DNA of 64,000 nt from Nitratireductor sp. (GCA_017854535.1 JAFMHL010000004.1:42403-106402), one strand, 5' to 3'. Numbered from the stretch's first letter, positions 8,908-18,107 are shown. Numbers and translations are program-made. Notes: a model not told the origin generated them from the sequence alone.

Positions 8908-9705
8908 TCACTTCATTTCATATTCGACGCCTTCTGCACCGGCGATGAACCAAGGGTTTCGAAACTCTTTCTTAGCGTAGCGAAATGGCGAGCCATCAAG
9001 GTTTTTCACAAAGCCACCAGCGGCTGACAATACTGCATGTCCTGCCGCCGTATCCCATTCCATAGTCGGCCCAAAGCGTGGGTATAGATCAGCTTCTCCT
9101 GTCGCCAGCAAACAAAACTTCAAAGATGAACCCGCGCTCTTCATATCAACGACTGGGTGTGCATCGATAAAATCCTGCGTTTCGGTGGACAAATGAGAAC
9201 GACTGGCAACCACCCTTAGTGCATGGTTATCCGGCATCGAAACATTGATAGGTTTTGATCCATGATTGTTGAGGTCAATTTCAAATGCACCTGATCCAAC
9301 AATACCGACAAAGCTGCGCCCGATTGCTGGTGCACAAACAACGCCAGCGATTGGATTGCCATTTTCTAGCAAAGCAATATTGATTGTGAATTCATCCCGC
9401 TTGTTGATAAATTCTTTTGTTCCATCAATAGGGTCAACGAGAAAGAACAACCCTGTGCTGACGTTTAAGTCATGGGAGCCAGCACGCTCTTCCGTTACAA
9501 CTGGAATATCAGGAAAAGATGTTTTGAGAGCATTTCCAATATAGGCATCAACAGCAAGATCAGCTTTGGTCAACGGGCTATCATCATCCTTATGCATCAC
9601 CCCTGTTTCTTTGTCGAAAGAACGATAATGTTGCATAGCAATAGCAGAAGCCTCACGCATCCAAGCATGAGATAACTCAATGAATTTTTCTGAAATTGTA
9701 GACAT
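8908..9705 (-). CDS. cysQ: 3'(2'),5'-bisphosphate nucleotidase
   Basis: An inositol-monophosphatase-fold Mg2+ phosphatase that removes the 3' phosphate of PAP/PAPS, recycling a by-product of sulfate activation and sulfotransfer. The ~265-residue product shows VTEERAGSHD (~67), FFLVDPIDGTKEFI (~82-95) and WDTAAGHAVLSAAGG near 212, the metal-binding signatures of the family. Start chosen at ATG 9705 (MSTISEKF); a longer in-frame version would extend into the intergenic region. It is divergent from a sulfotransferase-like gene, which would produce PAP. Confidence 0.92.
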   Translation of the reverse strand: MSTISEKFIELSHAWMREASAIAMQHYRSFDKETGVMHKDDDSPLTKADLAVDAYIGNALKTSFPDIPVVTEERAGSHDLNVSTGLFFLVDPIDGTKEFINKRDEFTINIALLENGNPIAGVVCAPAIGRSFVGIVGSGAFEIDLNNHGSKPINVSMPDNHALRVVASRSHLSTETQDFIDAHPVVDMKSAGSSLKFCLLATGEADLYPRFGPTMEWDTAAGHAVLSAAGGFVKNLDGSPFRYAKKEFRNPWFIAGAEGVEYEMK

Positions 9706-9850
9706 AGACTTTACCCGCCAACATATGAATATTGCGGTTATGGGCCTATAGCGTTTTATCGCGATTGCCAATGTTTGAATTCGGTGCTTTTTTGATTATT
9801 GAAATTAGAACGAACGCGCAAACATCTACACATTAGAAAGAGATTCCCCA

Positions 9851-10576
9851 ATGATAATTGCAATGTGGTCCGGGCCGAGAAATTTGTCCACCGCGATGAT
9901 GAGAAGCTTCGGGGCAAGAACTGATTGCTCAGCAATGGACGAACCATTCTATGCTGCATATTTGAAAGCCACGGGTCTTGAACATCCTATGCGCGATGAA
10001 ATCATCCAGGCAGGCGAAACAGACAGCGCTTCTGTAGTTCAACAATGCATTCAACCGCCAAAACTTCCAAAAACTTTGGTGTACCAAAAACACATGACCC
10101 ACCACATGCTAGATGCATTTGACATTTCCTGGGTTGGCGAGGTTACCAATATTTTTCTCATCCGCGAACCAAAGAAAGTACTCGCCAGCTATTCGGCAAA
10201 GACCGAATTGCTTTCCAGTGAGGATATTGGATTTCGCAAACAAAGAGAATTATTTGACTTGGCAACCAAAAAGCAGGGAAAGGCTCCTGCCGTAGTTGAT
10301 GCAAATGACATTCGCGCAAATCCGAAAAAGGTTCTAAAAGTTCTGTGCGACAAGGTCGGTCTGGAATTTTCCGAAGAGATGCTTCAATGGGAAAAAGGAA
10401 AAAAACCTGAAGACGGTATTTGGGCAAACCATTGGTATGACGCGGTGTGGAATTCCACTGGGTTCGCTCCGCCCGAAAAGGAAAAACCCTTCGATCTCCC
10501 ACCTCATCTAAAGGCAATAGAGAGCGAAGTGATTGACGACTACCGATTCATGCAGCAGTTTTGCATCAAGGGCTGA
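9851..10576 (+). CDS. Sulfotransferase-like protein
   Basis: The 241-residue product begins MIIAMWSGPRNLSTAMMRSF; the SGPRNLSTAM loop matches the 5'-phosphosulfate-binding P-loop of the small bacterial sulfotransferase-like family. Further motifs are YQKHMTHHML (~78), a NIFLIREPKKVLASY strand near 100 resembling the 3'-phosphate-binding RxP...S motif, and a C-terminal Trp-rich substrate region. Acceptor substrate unknown. The divergent neighbour cysQ would remove PAP, a natural partnership. ATG has a weak AAAGAGA ribosome site. Confidence 0.75.
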   Translation: MIIAMWSGPRNLSTAMMRSFGARTDCSAMDEPFYAAYLKATGLEHPMRDEIIQAGETDSASVVQQCIQPPKLPKTLVYQKHMTHHMLDAFDISWVGEVTNIFLIREPKKVLASYSAKTELLSSEDIGFRKQRELFDLATKKQGKAPAVVDANDIRANPKKVLKVLCDKVGLEFSEEMLQWEKGKKPEDGIWANHWYDAVWNSTGFAPPEKEKPFDLPPHLKAIESEVIDDYRFMQQFCIKG

Positions 10577-10579
10577 CAC

Positions 10580-11359
10580 TCACTTTTTTGAGCGAATTTT
10601 TTCAAAATTGGCGCTAAGCCCATTGGCCGCAGACATTAGCAGGGATTGATCTGATCCAACGGCCACAAATGTGTATCCCATTTTGATATAGTCTTTTGCA
10701 CGCTCTGGATTGAACGATAAAATGCCTGCAGGTTTTCCGGCTTTCTTGATGCGTTTTGCAGCCTCGGCGATTTTCGCTTGGACATCGGGATGATCAAAAT
10801 TGCCCAAATGCCCCATGGAAGCAGCTAAATCTGCTGGCCCAACAAAGATTGCGTCCACGCCATCGACTTTAGCAATTTCCTCAATTTGATCTATCGCGGC
10901 ACATGTCTCCACCTGAAGAATTACACAAAGTTCCTTGTGAGCATTCTTGTGATAATCGGTGATAGCACCAAATTTCATGGCACGATTTCCACCTGCAACG
11001 CCACGAACGCCTTCTGGCGGATATCGCGTTGCGGCCAAGGCCGCCCGCGCCTCATCACCATTTTGAATATAGGGGATAACCAATGATTGCACGCCTGCAT
11101 CCAAAAGCCGTTTCATGATCACAGTATCATTCCAAGGCGGTCGAACGATTGGAGAAACATCATAGCCGTTGTTGGCTTGAAGCTGACGAACGACATCCAG
11201 AACATCATTCGGCCCATGCTCCATATCAAACAAAAGCCAATCGAATTTGGTATTGCTCAATGCTTCTGAGACCATCGGGCTTACGAAATTTGACCACAGA
11301 CCCAATTGCAACTGGCCTTTTTTCAAGGCTGCTTTCAATTTATTTTTAGGTATTTTCAT
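10580..11359 (-). CDS. HpcH/HpaI-family aldolase (2-keto-3-deoxy acid aldolase)
   Basis: A class II pyruvate aldolase of ~259 residues. Signatures are FDWLLFDMEHGPNDV (~41), SPIVRPPW (~68), DAGVQSLVIPYIQNGDEA (~84-101), ILQVETCAAIDQIEEI (~148) and VDAIFVGPADLAASMGHLG (~168-186). Family members cleave 4-hydroxy-2-oxo acids such as 4-hydroxy-2-oxoheptanedioate or 2-keto-3-deoxy-L-rhamnonate; the exact substrate cannot be read from sequence. Start at ATG 11359 with AGGGGAGA upstream. It ends 3 bp from the convergent sulfotransferase gene. Confidence 0.9.
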   Translation of the reverse strand: MKIPKNKLKAALKKGQLQLGLWSNFVSPMVSEALSNTKFDWLLFDMEHGPNDVLDVVRQLQANNGYDVSPIVRPPWNDTVIMKRLLDAGVQSLVIPYIQNGDEARAALAATRYPPEGVRGVAGGNRAMKFGAITDYHKNAHKELCVILQVETCAAIDQIEEIAKVDGVDAIFVGPADLAASMGHLGNFDHPDVQAKIAEAAKRIKKAGKPAGILSFNPERAKDYIKMGYTFVAVGSDQSLLMSAANGLSANFEKIRSKK

Positions 11360-11397
11360 CGCCCATTCTCCCCTAACCATTTTCATCGCTGAATGGA

Positions 11398-12222
11398 TCA
11401 GCTTTCAATTATTTGTTCAATGCCGAAATCAGTTTTTACAGTTTTATTGACTCTGGTTGCTTCAATCATCGCCATATTTTTCTCACGTATTTCTTTGCTC
11501 TTGTAACCTCTGGCATGGTCAAGATGAAGACAGATTGTAGAGTATCGGATTACCTTAGGAAGAATACCTAAGTGCTCGAGCCGATAGCCAAACTCTCTAT
11601 CGCCACCACCATATAAGATCCGATTGTCAAAGCCGTTTATCGCAATCGCATCTTCGCGAAAGCAAGATGAATTGTTGCCATTGAAAGTCTTTGCGGCTGG
11701 TGTAACTTTATCAAGAAATCCATTTATACCCCATTTGAGCGCAAGAATTTTGAGCCATTTTGGGGTGAAGCTGAACCCGTTTTTACGCAACCAATTCACG
11801 CTGAAAATATCACCCGAGAAGATGTTTTCTTTCGATATCGCTAGGCTGGTTTTCATGGGTAGCTTACAATAGCCGCCCGACAGAAAGCGGCCTTTTTCAG
11901 CGAATTGCAGGTGGGTTTCAAGCAGGCGAGAATGCGGAACGCAGTCACCGTCGGTGAAGATCAAGTAAGAACCCGTTGCTTCAGCGATTGCCTTGTTGAC
12001 GATGTTCCACTTCCGAAAACCTTTATCTTCATGCCAAACGTGACGTATTAAAAAACCAGCTTCATTGCGGAATTGGTTGATCAATTTCTTGGTTTTATCA
12101 CCCGAACCATCATCGGCAATTACAATCTCAAAGCCTTTTAAAGACTGGCACGCATAGCCCCACAAAACTTTTTCAAGCCATTTAGGTGAGTTGTAAGTTG
12201 AGATGATAACTGAAATCTTCAT
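11398..12222 (-). CDS. Family 2 glycosyltransferase
   Basis: A 274-residue GT-A protein: MKISVIISTYNSPKWLEKVL at the N-terminus, IVIADDGSGDKTKKLI (~33-48), and the DXD-like FTDGDCVPHSRLLETHL near 95. The C-terminal half contains FNGNNSSCFREDAIAINGFD and GGGDREFGYRLEHLGI (~205), as in the galactosyltransferase-type subgroup used for lipopolysaccharide or capsule synthesis. Donor and acceptor are unknown. It lies upstream of the aldolase on the same strand, 38 bp away, with no evident functional link. Confidence 0.88.
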   Translation of the reverse strand: MKISVIISTYNSPKWLEKVLWGYACQSLKGFEIVIADDGSGDKTKKLINQFRNEAGFLIRHVWHEDKGFRKWNIVNKAIAEATGSYLIFTDGDCVPHSRLLETHLQFAEKGRFLSGGYCKLPMKTSLAISKENIFSGDIFSVNWLRKNGFSFTPKWLKILALKWGINGFLDKVTPAAKTFNGNNSSCFREDAIAINGFDNRILYGGGDREFGYRLEHLGILPKVIRYSTICLHLDHARGYKSKEIREKNMAMIEATRVNKTVKTDFGIEQIIES

Positions 12223-12400
12223 TTTGATAGTTTAGCGAAATTCGGCATGTCGACTAACACACTTGGCGTTGGCCGAACCAGCATCTCATCCTTGTAGCGA
12301 TGGCTATTTGCCATTAAACCTGTTTCCCTTACCTACTTGTTTCTTGGCATTAGCGCGCGTGAGACGTAAATTAAAGAAAAAAATCCAGGGCTGATAAAAT

Positions 12401-13432
12401 ATGAATGAAACTTCTGCTCATCCGCCCCAACCTGCTGGCCAAAACATAACTGTCATAATGCCTTCTTCCCGAAATGGTCGTCGGTTTGCGCTCGTTTCAA
12501 CTTTATTGTCCGAGATGAAATACGCTCATACGGCTGTCTTTCCGCCTTTGAGGCGTTTGAAACTGAAAGGGCTGGAAGCAAAGGCCGTTAGCTCGACATT
12601 TTGCAACTTGGCCTGGCGCAATCCAAAGCGGTCGGATGTGTTGATTACAGATCAAAACATCAAAAACGAAAACGGCAAAACCATTCAGATATCCTATGAC
12701 TTTATGGCGGCTTTGAAAGAGGAAACGCAGCCTGACACGCTGTTTCTCCCGATTTTGTTTCATCCCAGTCTTCTAAATCGAGCCAATTACTTGAAAGCGG
12801 AGCAACTTTCCAAAAACATGGATCGTCCTATCGGTGTTTTATTTGCGGGAAATTGCGACCCAAAGACCTATGACAATAGCCGTATTGGTAGCCTATACAA
12901 TTTAGCCAATCGTCACGAGCTGTTTGAATATGTGAAGTCGCTTCCTCCTGAACTGGTATTCATCCCTAAAACCAAAGAGGCATTTACCGAAGCTTTAGAA
13001 AGTGGTTCTTTGAAGAATAAGTTCGTGTGGATTGATACGGAAGCCTTCAGAATCCCACAAAATGAATGGTTCGAACTGCTGGCGAAATCACGCTACTTTT
13101 TCTGCACACCCGGCGTTCATTATCCATATTGCCAAAACCATAATGAGGCCGCCGCATGTGGCGCCGTCCCTATTTTGCAATATCTGGATTTCTACAAACC
13201 CGGTCTCATCAACGGCGAGAACTGTTTGGCTTTTCGAGAAATAAATGAAATCGAAAAACTTTTAGCTAAAGCCCTTAGTGCCGAAAACCATAGTGCATCC
13301 GTCCATCAATCAACATCAATCAACAACTGGCACAAGGCACATATGAGCCTTGAATATGCGACAAAACAATTATCCGATTTCCTAAGTGATCCAGAACGCA
13401 AACACATGACTTGGATCTTAGCTGGAAAATAG
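12401..13432 (+). CDS. Putative glycosyltransferase (exostosin-like C-terminus)
   Basis: A 343-residue soluble protein without signal peptide. The C-terminal third contains SRYFFCTPGVHYPYCQNHNEAAACGAVPILQYLDFY, resembling the nucleotide-sugar binding segment of exostosin/GT47-like enzymes, in which a glutamate follows a short loop and precedes GAVPI. The N-terminal half (ITVIMPSSRNGRRFALVSTLL...LITDQNIK) is unfamiliar. It is divergent from a GT2 gene, which supports a role in glycan assembly. Family assignment is tentative. Confidence 0.55.
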   Translation: MNETSAHPPQPAGQNITVIMPSSRNGRRFALVSTLLSEMKYAHTAVFPPLRRLKLKGLEAKAVSSTFCNLAWRNPKRSDVLITDQNIKNENGKTIQISYDFMAALKEETQPDTLFLPILFHPSLLNRANYLKAEQLSKNMDRPIGVLFAGNCDPKTYDNSRIGSLYNLANRHELFEYVKSLPPELVFIPKTKEAFTEALESGSLKNKFVWIDTEAFRIPQNEWFELLAKSRYFFCTPGVHYPYCQNHNEAAACGAVPILQYLDFYKPGLINGENCLAFREINEIEKLLAKALSAENHSASVHQSTSINNWHKAHMSLEYATKQLSDFLSDPERKHMTWILAGK

Positions 13433-13491
13433 CAAATAAGCTCAATTAGACGCTAAATGGTAATGAAATGAAAAGACGTCATTTTCAAAAA

Positions 13492-13507
13492 TTTACCAAT
13501 TGATAAA
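13492..13507. promoter_or_regulatory. RutR-like operator before preT
   Basis: TTTACCAATTGATAAA is near-palindromic and resembles the known RutR consensus TTGACCANNTGGTCAA (11 of 14 defined positions by eye). It shares the half-site TTTACCA with a better match upstream of the cupin gene. It lies ~100 bp before preT, and a rutR gene lies in the same cluster. Confidence 0.55.
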
Positions 13508-13594
13508 TTTTCTGACTTGCCTATACTCACCTTTAATGGAGAGGTTTGAAGCTTGGCGCTGTTCGGCGTTTTTGCTTTTCAAGGGAGAAGTTGG

Positions 13595-14956
13595 ATGGCT
13601 GGAAAGCAGTTGGACGATGGTATTGTTTCAGGGCGCTTGAACACGAAAGCCTTGGACGAGAACTTTTCAGACCTCCACCCGTTACTTGATAATCATGAAG
13701 CGCTGGTAGCCTCTGACCGATGCTATTTTTGTTATGATGCGCCTTGTGTCACTGCTTGCCCGACAGACATTGATATCCCAATGTTTATCCGTCAAATTTC
13801 TACCGGAAACACGATTGGCGCTGCCAAAACGATTTTTGACCAGAATATTCTCGGCGGCATGTGTGCCCGTGTCTGTCCAACGGAAACCCTTTGCGAACAA
13901 GCCTGCGTGCGGGAATTGGCGGAAGGCAAGCCCGTTAAAATCGGTCAATTGCAACGCTTCGCTACAGACGAAGCCATGGATCAAGGCAAGCAATTTTATG
14001 AACGGGCCAAAGAGAGCGGTAAAAAAATCGCTGTTGTTGGCTCTGGCCCTGCGGGCCTTGCTTGCGCCCATCGCCTTGCCATGCACGGCCATTCAGTTAC
14101 GGTGTTTGAGACCAGAAAAAAAGCTGGCGGCCTAAATGAATACGGGATTGCTGCTTATAAAACCGTCGATGATTTTGCGAAAAAAGAAGTCAACTATATC
14201 GCTTCAATTGGAGGCATTGAATTTGTGCACGGGAAGAAATTTGGGTCGGATATAGCTCTCAAGGGTTTGAAAAGCGAGTTCGACGCAGTCTTTCTGGGTA
14301 TCGGTCTTTCTTCCGTAAATGATTTGAATTTGAGTGAAAAAGACCCAGAAGGATTGGATGATGCGGTTGATTTCATCGCCAAGCTTCGTCAGGCAAAAAA
14401 CAAGACGAAGCTACCCATCGGGCGAAAAGTTGTTGTTATCGGCGGGGGTATGACCGCTGTGGATTGCGCTGTTCAAGCAAAATTGCTGGGAGCAGAAGAA
14501 GTAACGATTTGTTATCGCCGTGGTCAGGATCAGATGAACGCATCTCTCTTTGAACAGGACCTTGCCGCCGCCAAAGGCGTGACCATTCGCCATTGGCTAC
14601 AACCAGTGAAAATCAAATCTTCAAAAGGCAAAGTTACAGGCATCCACTTTGAATACACGCAGTTGCAAAGCGGCAAATTGGTCAGAACAGGCAAGAAACT
14701 GAAGCTTGAAGCTGATCAGATATTCAGTGCTATAGGCCAGAAATTGACTGAGAGCGATATTGGCTCGGATAAGAATATCAAACTATCGGGTGGACGCATC
14801 ATGATTGATGATGAAGGAAAAACGTCGCAAAAAGGCGTTTGGGCTGGAGGTGATTGCACGGATCGGGGCGAAGACCTGACCGTTACCGCCGTTGCCCAAG
14901 GCCGTGATGCGGCGGAGAGTATTCACCGCAGCCTTTCTTCCGGCAAAGCAAAATAG
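13595..14956 (+). CDS. preT: Dihydropyrimidine dehydrogenase, NAD(H)/FAD subunit PreT
   Basis: The ~453-residue glutamate-synthase-beta-like flavoprotein passes electrons from NAD(P)H to PreA for reduction of uracil/thymine. The N-terminal Cys clusters CYFCYDAPCVTACPTDIDIP (~34-53) and CARVCPTETLCEQACVR bind Fe-S centres. A first dinucleotide fold (VVGSGPAGLACAHRLAMHG, ~150) and a second (VVVIGGGMTAVDCAVQAK, ~280) follow, then VWAGGDCTDRGEDLTVTAVA near the C-terminus. Start at ATG 13595 (MAGKQLDD) with AGGGAGAAG upstream; a TTG 42 bp earlier is less likely. preA follows after 15 bp. Confidence 0.95.
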   Translation: MAGKQLDDGIVSGRLNTKALDENFSDLHPLLDNHEALVASDRCYFCYDAPCVTACPTDIDIPMFIRQISTGNTIGAAKTIFDQNILGGMCARVCPTETLCEQACVRELAEGKPVKIGQLQRFATDEAMDQGKQFYERAKESGKKIAVVGSGPAGLACAHRLAMHGHSVTVFETRKKAGGLNEYGIAAYKTVDDFAKKEVNYIASIGGIEFVHGKKFGSDIALKGLKSEFDAVFLGIGLSSVNDLNLSEKDPEGLDDAVDFIAKLRQAKNKTKLPIGRKVVVIGGGMTAVDCAVQAKLLGAEEVTICYRRGQDQMNASLFEQDLAAAKGVTIRHWLQPVKIKSSKGKVTGIHFEYTQLQSGKLVRTGKKLKLEADQIFSAIGQKLTESDIGSDKNIKLSGGRIMIDDEGKTSQKGVWAGGDCTDRGEDLTVTAVAQGRDAAESIHRSLSSGKAK

Positions 14957-14971
14957 GACAGGAGCGAGACC

Positions 14972-16282
14972 ATGGCAGACATTCGTAATAATTTCGTCGG
15001 CATCAAATCGCCAAACCCGTTCTGGCTAGCCTCGGCTCCGCCTACAGACAAAGCCTATAATGTGGAGCGCGCGTTCAAGGCCGGATGGGGCGGTGTTGTT
15101 TGGAAAACGCTTGGTGAAGCAGGCCCTCCCGTTGTAAACGTAAACGGTCCGCGATACGGAGCGATTTGGGGTGCGGACAGACGTCTTCTCGGCCTTAATA
15201 ATATCGAGTTGATCACTGACCGCGACTTACAAACCAATCTGCGCGAGATCAAGCAGGTTAAGAAAAACTGGCCTGATCGGGCGATGATCGTTTCGATCAT
15301 GGTTCCTTGTGAGGAGGCATCATGGAAAGCCATTCTTCCGCTTGTCGAAGAGACTGGCGCAGACGGGATTGAGCTGAATTTTGGTTGCCCCCATGGGATG
15401 AGCGAGCGCGGCATGGGCGCTGCTGTGGGTCAGGTTCCTGAGTATATAGAAATGGTATCGCGCTGGTGCAAAGCGACAACGCGCATGCCAGTAATCGTGA
15501 AGCTTACGCCCAATATCACTGATATCCGCTACCCTGCCCGCGCGGCGAAAACAGGCGGCGCTGATGCGGTCTCATTAATCAACACGATTTCCTCCATCAT
15601 ATCCGTGGATTTGGACAATTTCTCGCCAGAACCATCCATCGATGGCAAGGGCTCACATGGTGGCTATTGTGGTCCTGCGGTGAAACCGATTGCGCTCAAC
15701 ATGGTCGCTGAAATCGCACGCGACGCCGAAACCCGCGGCATGCCAATATCAGGCATTGGTGGCATCACTACTTGGCGCGATGCTGCCGAATTTCTGGCGC
15801 TTGGGGCAGGCAATGTGCAGGTTTGCACTGCCGCTATGACCTATGGGTTCAAGATTGTGGAAGAAATGGCCGCCGGTCTTTCCAATTGGATGGACGAAAA
15901 AGGCCACAAAACGCTGGATGATGTGATCAGCCGCGCAGTGCCTAATGTGACCGACTGGCAATATCTCAACCTTAATTATATTGCCAAAGCCAAAATCAAT
16001 CAGGACTCTTGCATCCAATGTGGTCGCTGTCATATCGCCTGCGAGGACACCTCCCATCAGGCAATTACCAACATGCTGGACGACAAACGTCATTTCGAAG
16101 TTATCGAGGAAGAATGTGTTGGCTGTAATTTATGCGTGAATGTTTGCCCAGTCCAAGACTGCATCACGATGGAACCCTTGTCGGCGGGAGTTCTGGACAA
16201 ACGCACTGGTAAAAAAGTGTTGAAGAAATATTCAAATTGGACTGAGCATCCAAACAACCCATCAAAGGTTGCGGCCGAATGA
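14972..16282 (+). CDS. preA: Dihydropyrimidine dehydrogenase, catalytic subunit PreA
   Basis: A 436-residue DHOD-like FMN enzyme with a C-terminal ferredoxin domain; it reduces uracil and thymine to dihydropyrimidines, the first reductive catabolic step. The TIM-barrel part shows NPFWLASAPPTDKAYNVERA (~15), ELNFGCPHGMSERGMGAA with the active-site Cys (~130), VIVKLTPNITDIRYPA and GIGGITTWRDAAEFLALGA (~255). Two 4Fe-4S motifs, CIQCGRCHIAC (~345) and CVGCNLCVNVCPVQDC (~382), take electrons from PreT. AGGAG precedes the ATG. A strong terminator ends the preTA unit. Confidence 0.96.
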   Translation: MADIRNNFVGIKSPNPFWLASAPPTDKAYNVERAFKAGWGGVVWKTLGEAGPPVVNVNGPRYGAIWGADRRLLGLNNIELITDRDLQTNLREIKQVKKNWPDRAMIVSIMVPCEEASWKAILPLVEETGADGIELNFGCPHGMSERGMGAAVGQVPEYIEMVSRWCKATTRMPVIVKLTPNITDIRYPARAAKTGGADAVSLINTISSIISVDLDNFSPEPSIDGKGSHGGYCGPAVKPIALNMVAEIARDAETRGMPISGIGGITTWRDAAEFLALGAGNVQVCTAAMTYGFKIVEEMAAGLSNWMDEKGHKTLDDVISRAVPNVTDWQYLNLNYIAKAKINQDSCIQCGRCHIACEDTSHQAITNMLDDKRHFEVIEEECVGCNLCVNVCPVQDCITMEPLSAGVLDKRTGKKVLKKYSNWTEHPNNPSKVAAE

Positions 16283-16318
16283 GCCGAGTGCTTAGGTGAA
16301 TTAGGTTTCCTCTCGGAT

Positions 16319-16366
16319 GGGGCGGGACAATGGTGCAAGTGCATCGTATCCCGCCCCTTTTTATTA
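16319..16366 (+). terminator. Strong terminator after preA
   Basis: GGGGCGGGA (16319-16327) pairs perfectly with TCCCGCCCC (16349-16357), followed by TTTTTATT. The next gene's AAGG ribosome site begins right after the T-run, so any read-through or an internal promoter would have to feed it. Confidence 0.9.
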
Positions 16367-16376
16367 AGGTATCAGA

Positions 16377-17303
16377 TTGGCCGTCTCAAAACCGCAAAAC
16401 GCTCAAAACCTAGCTGTTGGCCGTGAAAAACTGCTTGGCCATTTGGCCATGTTGCTTTTTGCCGCTTTGATTGCAGGCTCGTTTTCTATCGGTGATCTTG
16501 CTGTCCCTTTTCTGGCGCCCGCAGCGCTTAACTCGCTCCGCTTCTTTCTGGCCTGTATCTTGATGGCGGTTGTGGTGTTTGCTGTTACAGGTGCTTTTCC
16601 GAAATTTCCTGAAGCACCCGGCCGGTTTTTCATTCTTGGCGGATTGATGGGGCTCTATTTTGTCCTGATGTTTGTGGCGCTCAAGATATCAAGCCCTGTT
16701 TCGACTGGCGCTGTTTTCACATTGATCCCAATGATGAGCGCTGCTTTTGGCTGGTGGTTTATCGGTCAAACAACACGGCCCATTGTATTGTTGAGCTTGC
16801 TTATCGCCGCGGCTGGGGCCGTGTGGGTTATCTTCAAAGGAGATATCAACGCGATCTTGAATTTCGAAATCGGAAAAGGCGAAGCCCTGTTTTTCATCGG
16901 TTGTGCTGGCCATGCTGCCTATGCACCCTTGGTGAAGAAATTTTCTCGCGGTGAACCAGCAAGTCTGTTTGCTTTCTATTCCCTGTCCGCCACATGGTTC
17001 TGGATCACCTTAGTAGCTATTCCAGATATTTTTGGTACTGATTGGACCGCACTTCCATCAATCGTCTGGATTGGCATCGCCTATCTGGTGATTTTCACAA
17101 CGGCGACAACCTTCTTTTTACTACGCTATGCGGCCGTCAGACTGCCTGCATCGAAAGTACTTTCTTATGGCTATCTCACCCCAAGCTTTATCATCCTGAT
17201 CGAAGGGCTGATCGGCCATGGTTGGGTTAGCTTGTCCGTTATGGCTGGGGCGCTGGTTACTGCATTGGCGCTAGCTGTGGTTGCCTTGTCCCCCGACAGT
17301 TAA
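16377..17303 (+). CDS. DMT-superfamily (EamA) transporter
   Basis: A 308-residue inner-membrane protein with about ten hydrophobic segments in two EamA repeats (first from LAMLLFAALIAGSFSIGDLA, second from GEALFFIGCAGHAAYAPLVK). The family exports metabolites or amino acids; the substrate is unknown. Start is TTG 16377, preceded by TAAGGTATCAGA. Position between preTA and rutR suggests transport related to pyrimidine or beta-alanine metabolism. Its stop overlaps the convergent rutR stop by 4 bp. Confidence 0.85.
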   Translation: MAVSKPQNAQNLAVGREKLLGHLAMLLFAALIAGSFSIGDLAVPFLAPAALNSLRFFLACILMAVVVFAVTGAFPKFPEAPGRFFILGGLMGLYFVLMFVALKISSPVSTGAVFTLIPMMSAAFGWWFIGQTTRPIVLLSLLIAAAGAVWVIFKGDINAILNFEIGKGEALFFIGCAGHAAYAPLVKKFSRGEPASLFAFYSLSATWFWITLVAIPDIFGTDWTALPSIVWIGIAYLVIFTTATTFFLLRYAAVRLPASKVLSYGYLTPSFIILIEGLIGHGWVSLSVMAGALVTALALAVVALSPDS

Positions 17304-17956
17304 TCAGCTTTCAGGCCGTGCACGAATAGCTGGTCAAGATAGCGGGCAGCATCTTCAAAGCGACCGTCGCCATTGGCTTTTTTCCCAAGAACTGCCTGCA
17401 CCTGAACATCAAAATCGGCGTAATGTTGGGTGGTTGACCAGATGGAAAAGATCATATGATAGGGATCGATTTTTCTCATCCTTCCCTGGTCCATCCATTT
17501 TTTGAAAACCTTGGCTTTTTCATCAACCAGATTTTTAAGATCGTTCAACTCATCCTGTATACGCGGTGCGCCTTGTAAAATTTCGTTAGCAAACAGACGC
17601 GACTCGCGCGGATAGTCCCTTGCCATTTCCAACTTGCGCCGAATATAGCTTTTTATCTCCACAAGTGGCTCTCCGGTTTCATCGATTTCACGCAATGGAT
17701 CAAGCCATGTGTCCAAGATTTGATCGATCAGCAAGCGATGGATCGCTTCCTTGGTGGGAAAATAATAAAGCAGATTGGGTTTTGACATGCCTGCCTGTTC
17801 GGCAATTTGATCAATGGTTGCGCCCCGAAACCCGTGATTGGCAAACACTTCGAGAGCCGCTTCGAGAATAACTTCTTCTTTTTCCAGCTGAATGCGGGTG
17901 CGGCGTTTGGTTTGGGCAGCGCGTGGAAGGGTCAATGCTCTTTGCCTTTTCTCCAT
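17300..17956 (-). CDS. rutR: TetR-family pyrimidine utilisation regulator RutR
   Basis: A ~218-residue repressor with an N-terminal TetR helix-turn-helix (GATIDQIAEQAGMSKPNLLYYFPTKEAI, ~50-77). It closely matches the remembered RutR pattern: ILDTWLDPL, ARDYPRESRLFANEILQGAP, DLKNLVDEKAK, IDPYHMIFSIW and TQHYADFDVQVQAVLG. RutR binds uracil/thymine and controls pyrimidine degradation. Start ATG 17956 (MEKRQRAL) or 17974; neither has a good ribosome site. It is divergent from the cupin-hydrolase operon and lies beside preTA. Two candidate RutR operators are nearby. Confidence 0.92.
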   Translation of the reverse strand: MEKRQRALTLPRAAQTKRRTRIQLEKEEVILEAALEVFANHGFRGATIDQIAEQAGMSKPNLLYYFPTKEAIHRLLIDQILDTWLDPLREIDETGEPLVEIKSYIRRKLEMARDYPRESRLFANEILQGAPRIQDELNDLKNLVDEKAKVFKKWMDQGRMRKIDPYHMIFSIWSTTQHYADFDVQVQAVLGKKANGDGRFEDAARYLDQLFVHGLKAD

Positions 17957-18074
17957 CAGGTAGAAATCAAACATGTAATAGTAAATCTGCCCAATAAGAT
18001 AAACCGAAATGGCATCAGAAAAGTAGTGCTAAATTTGATTTTTATCCTTGAGACTCTTTCAGGAACCTGTAATC

Positions 18075-18090
18075 TTTACCAAGCGGTCAA
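18075..18090. promoter_or_regulatory. RutR-like operator before the cupin/hydrolase operon
   Basis: TTTACCAAGCGGTCAA agrees with TTGACCANNTGGTCAA at 12 of 14 defined positions. It lies between divergent rutR and the cupin gene, just ahead of the latter's ribosome site. It could repress this operon, rutR, or both. Confidence 0.65.
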
Positions 18091-18107
18091 ATTTTTTGGA
18101 GACCAGT

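Noticed and set aside
13682..14092. 136-codon antisense frame within preT
   Set aside because: Shadow of preT with no recognisable domain.
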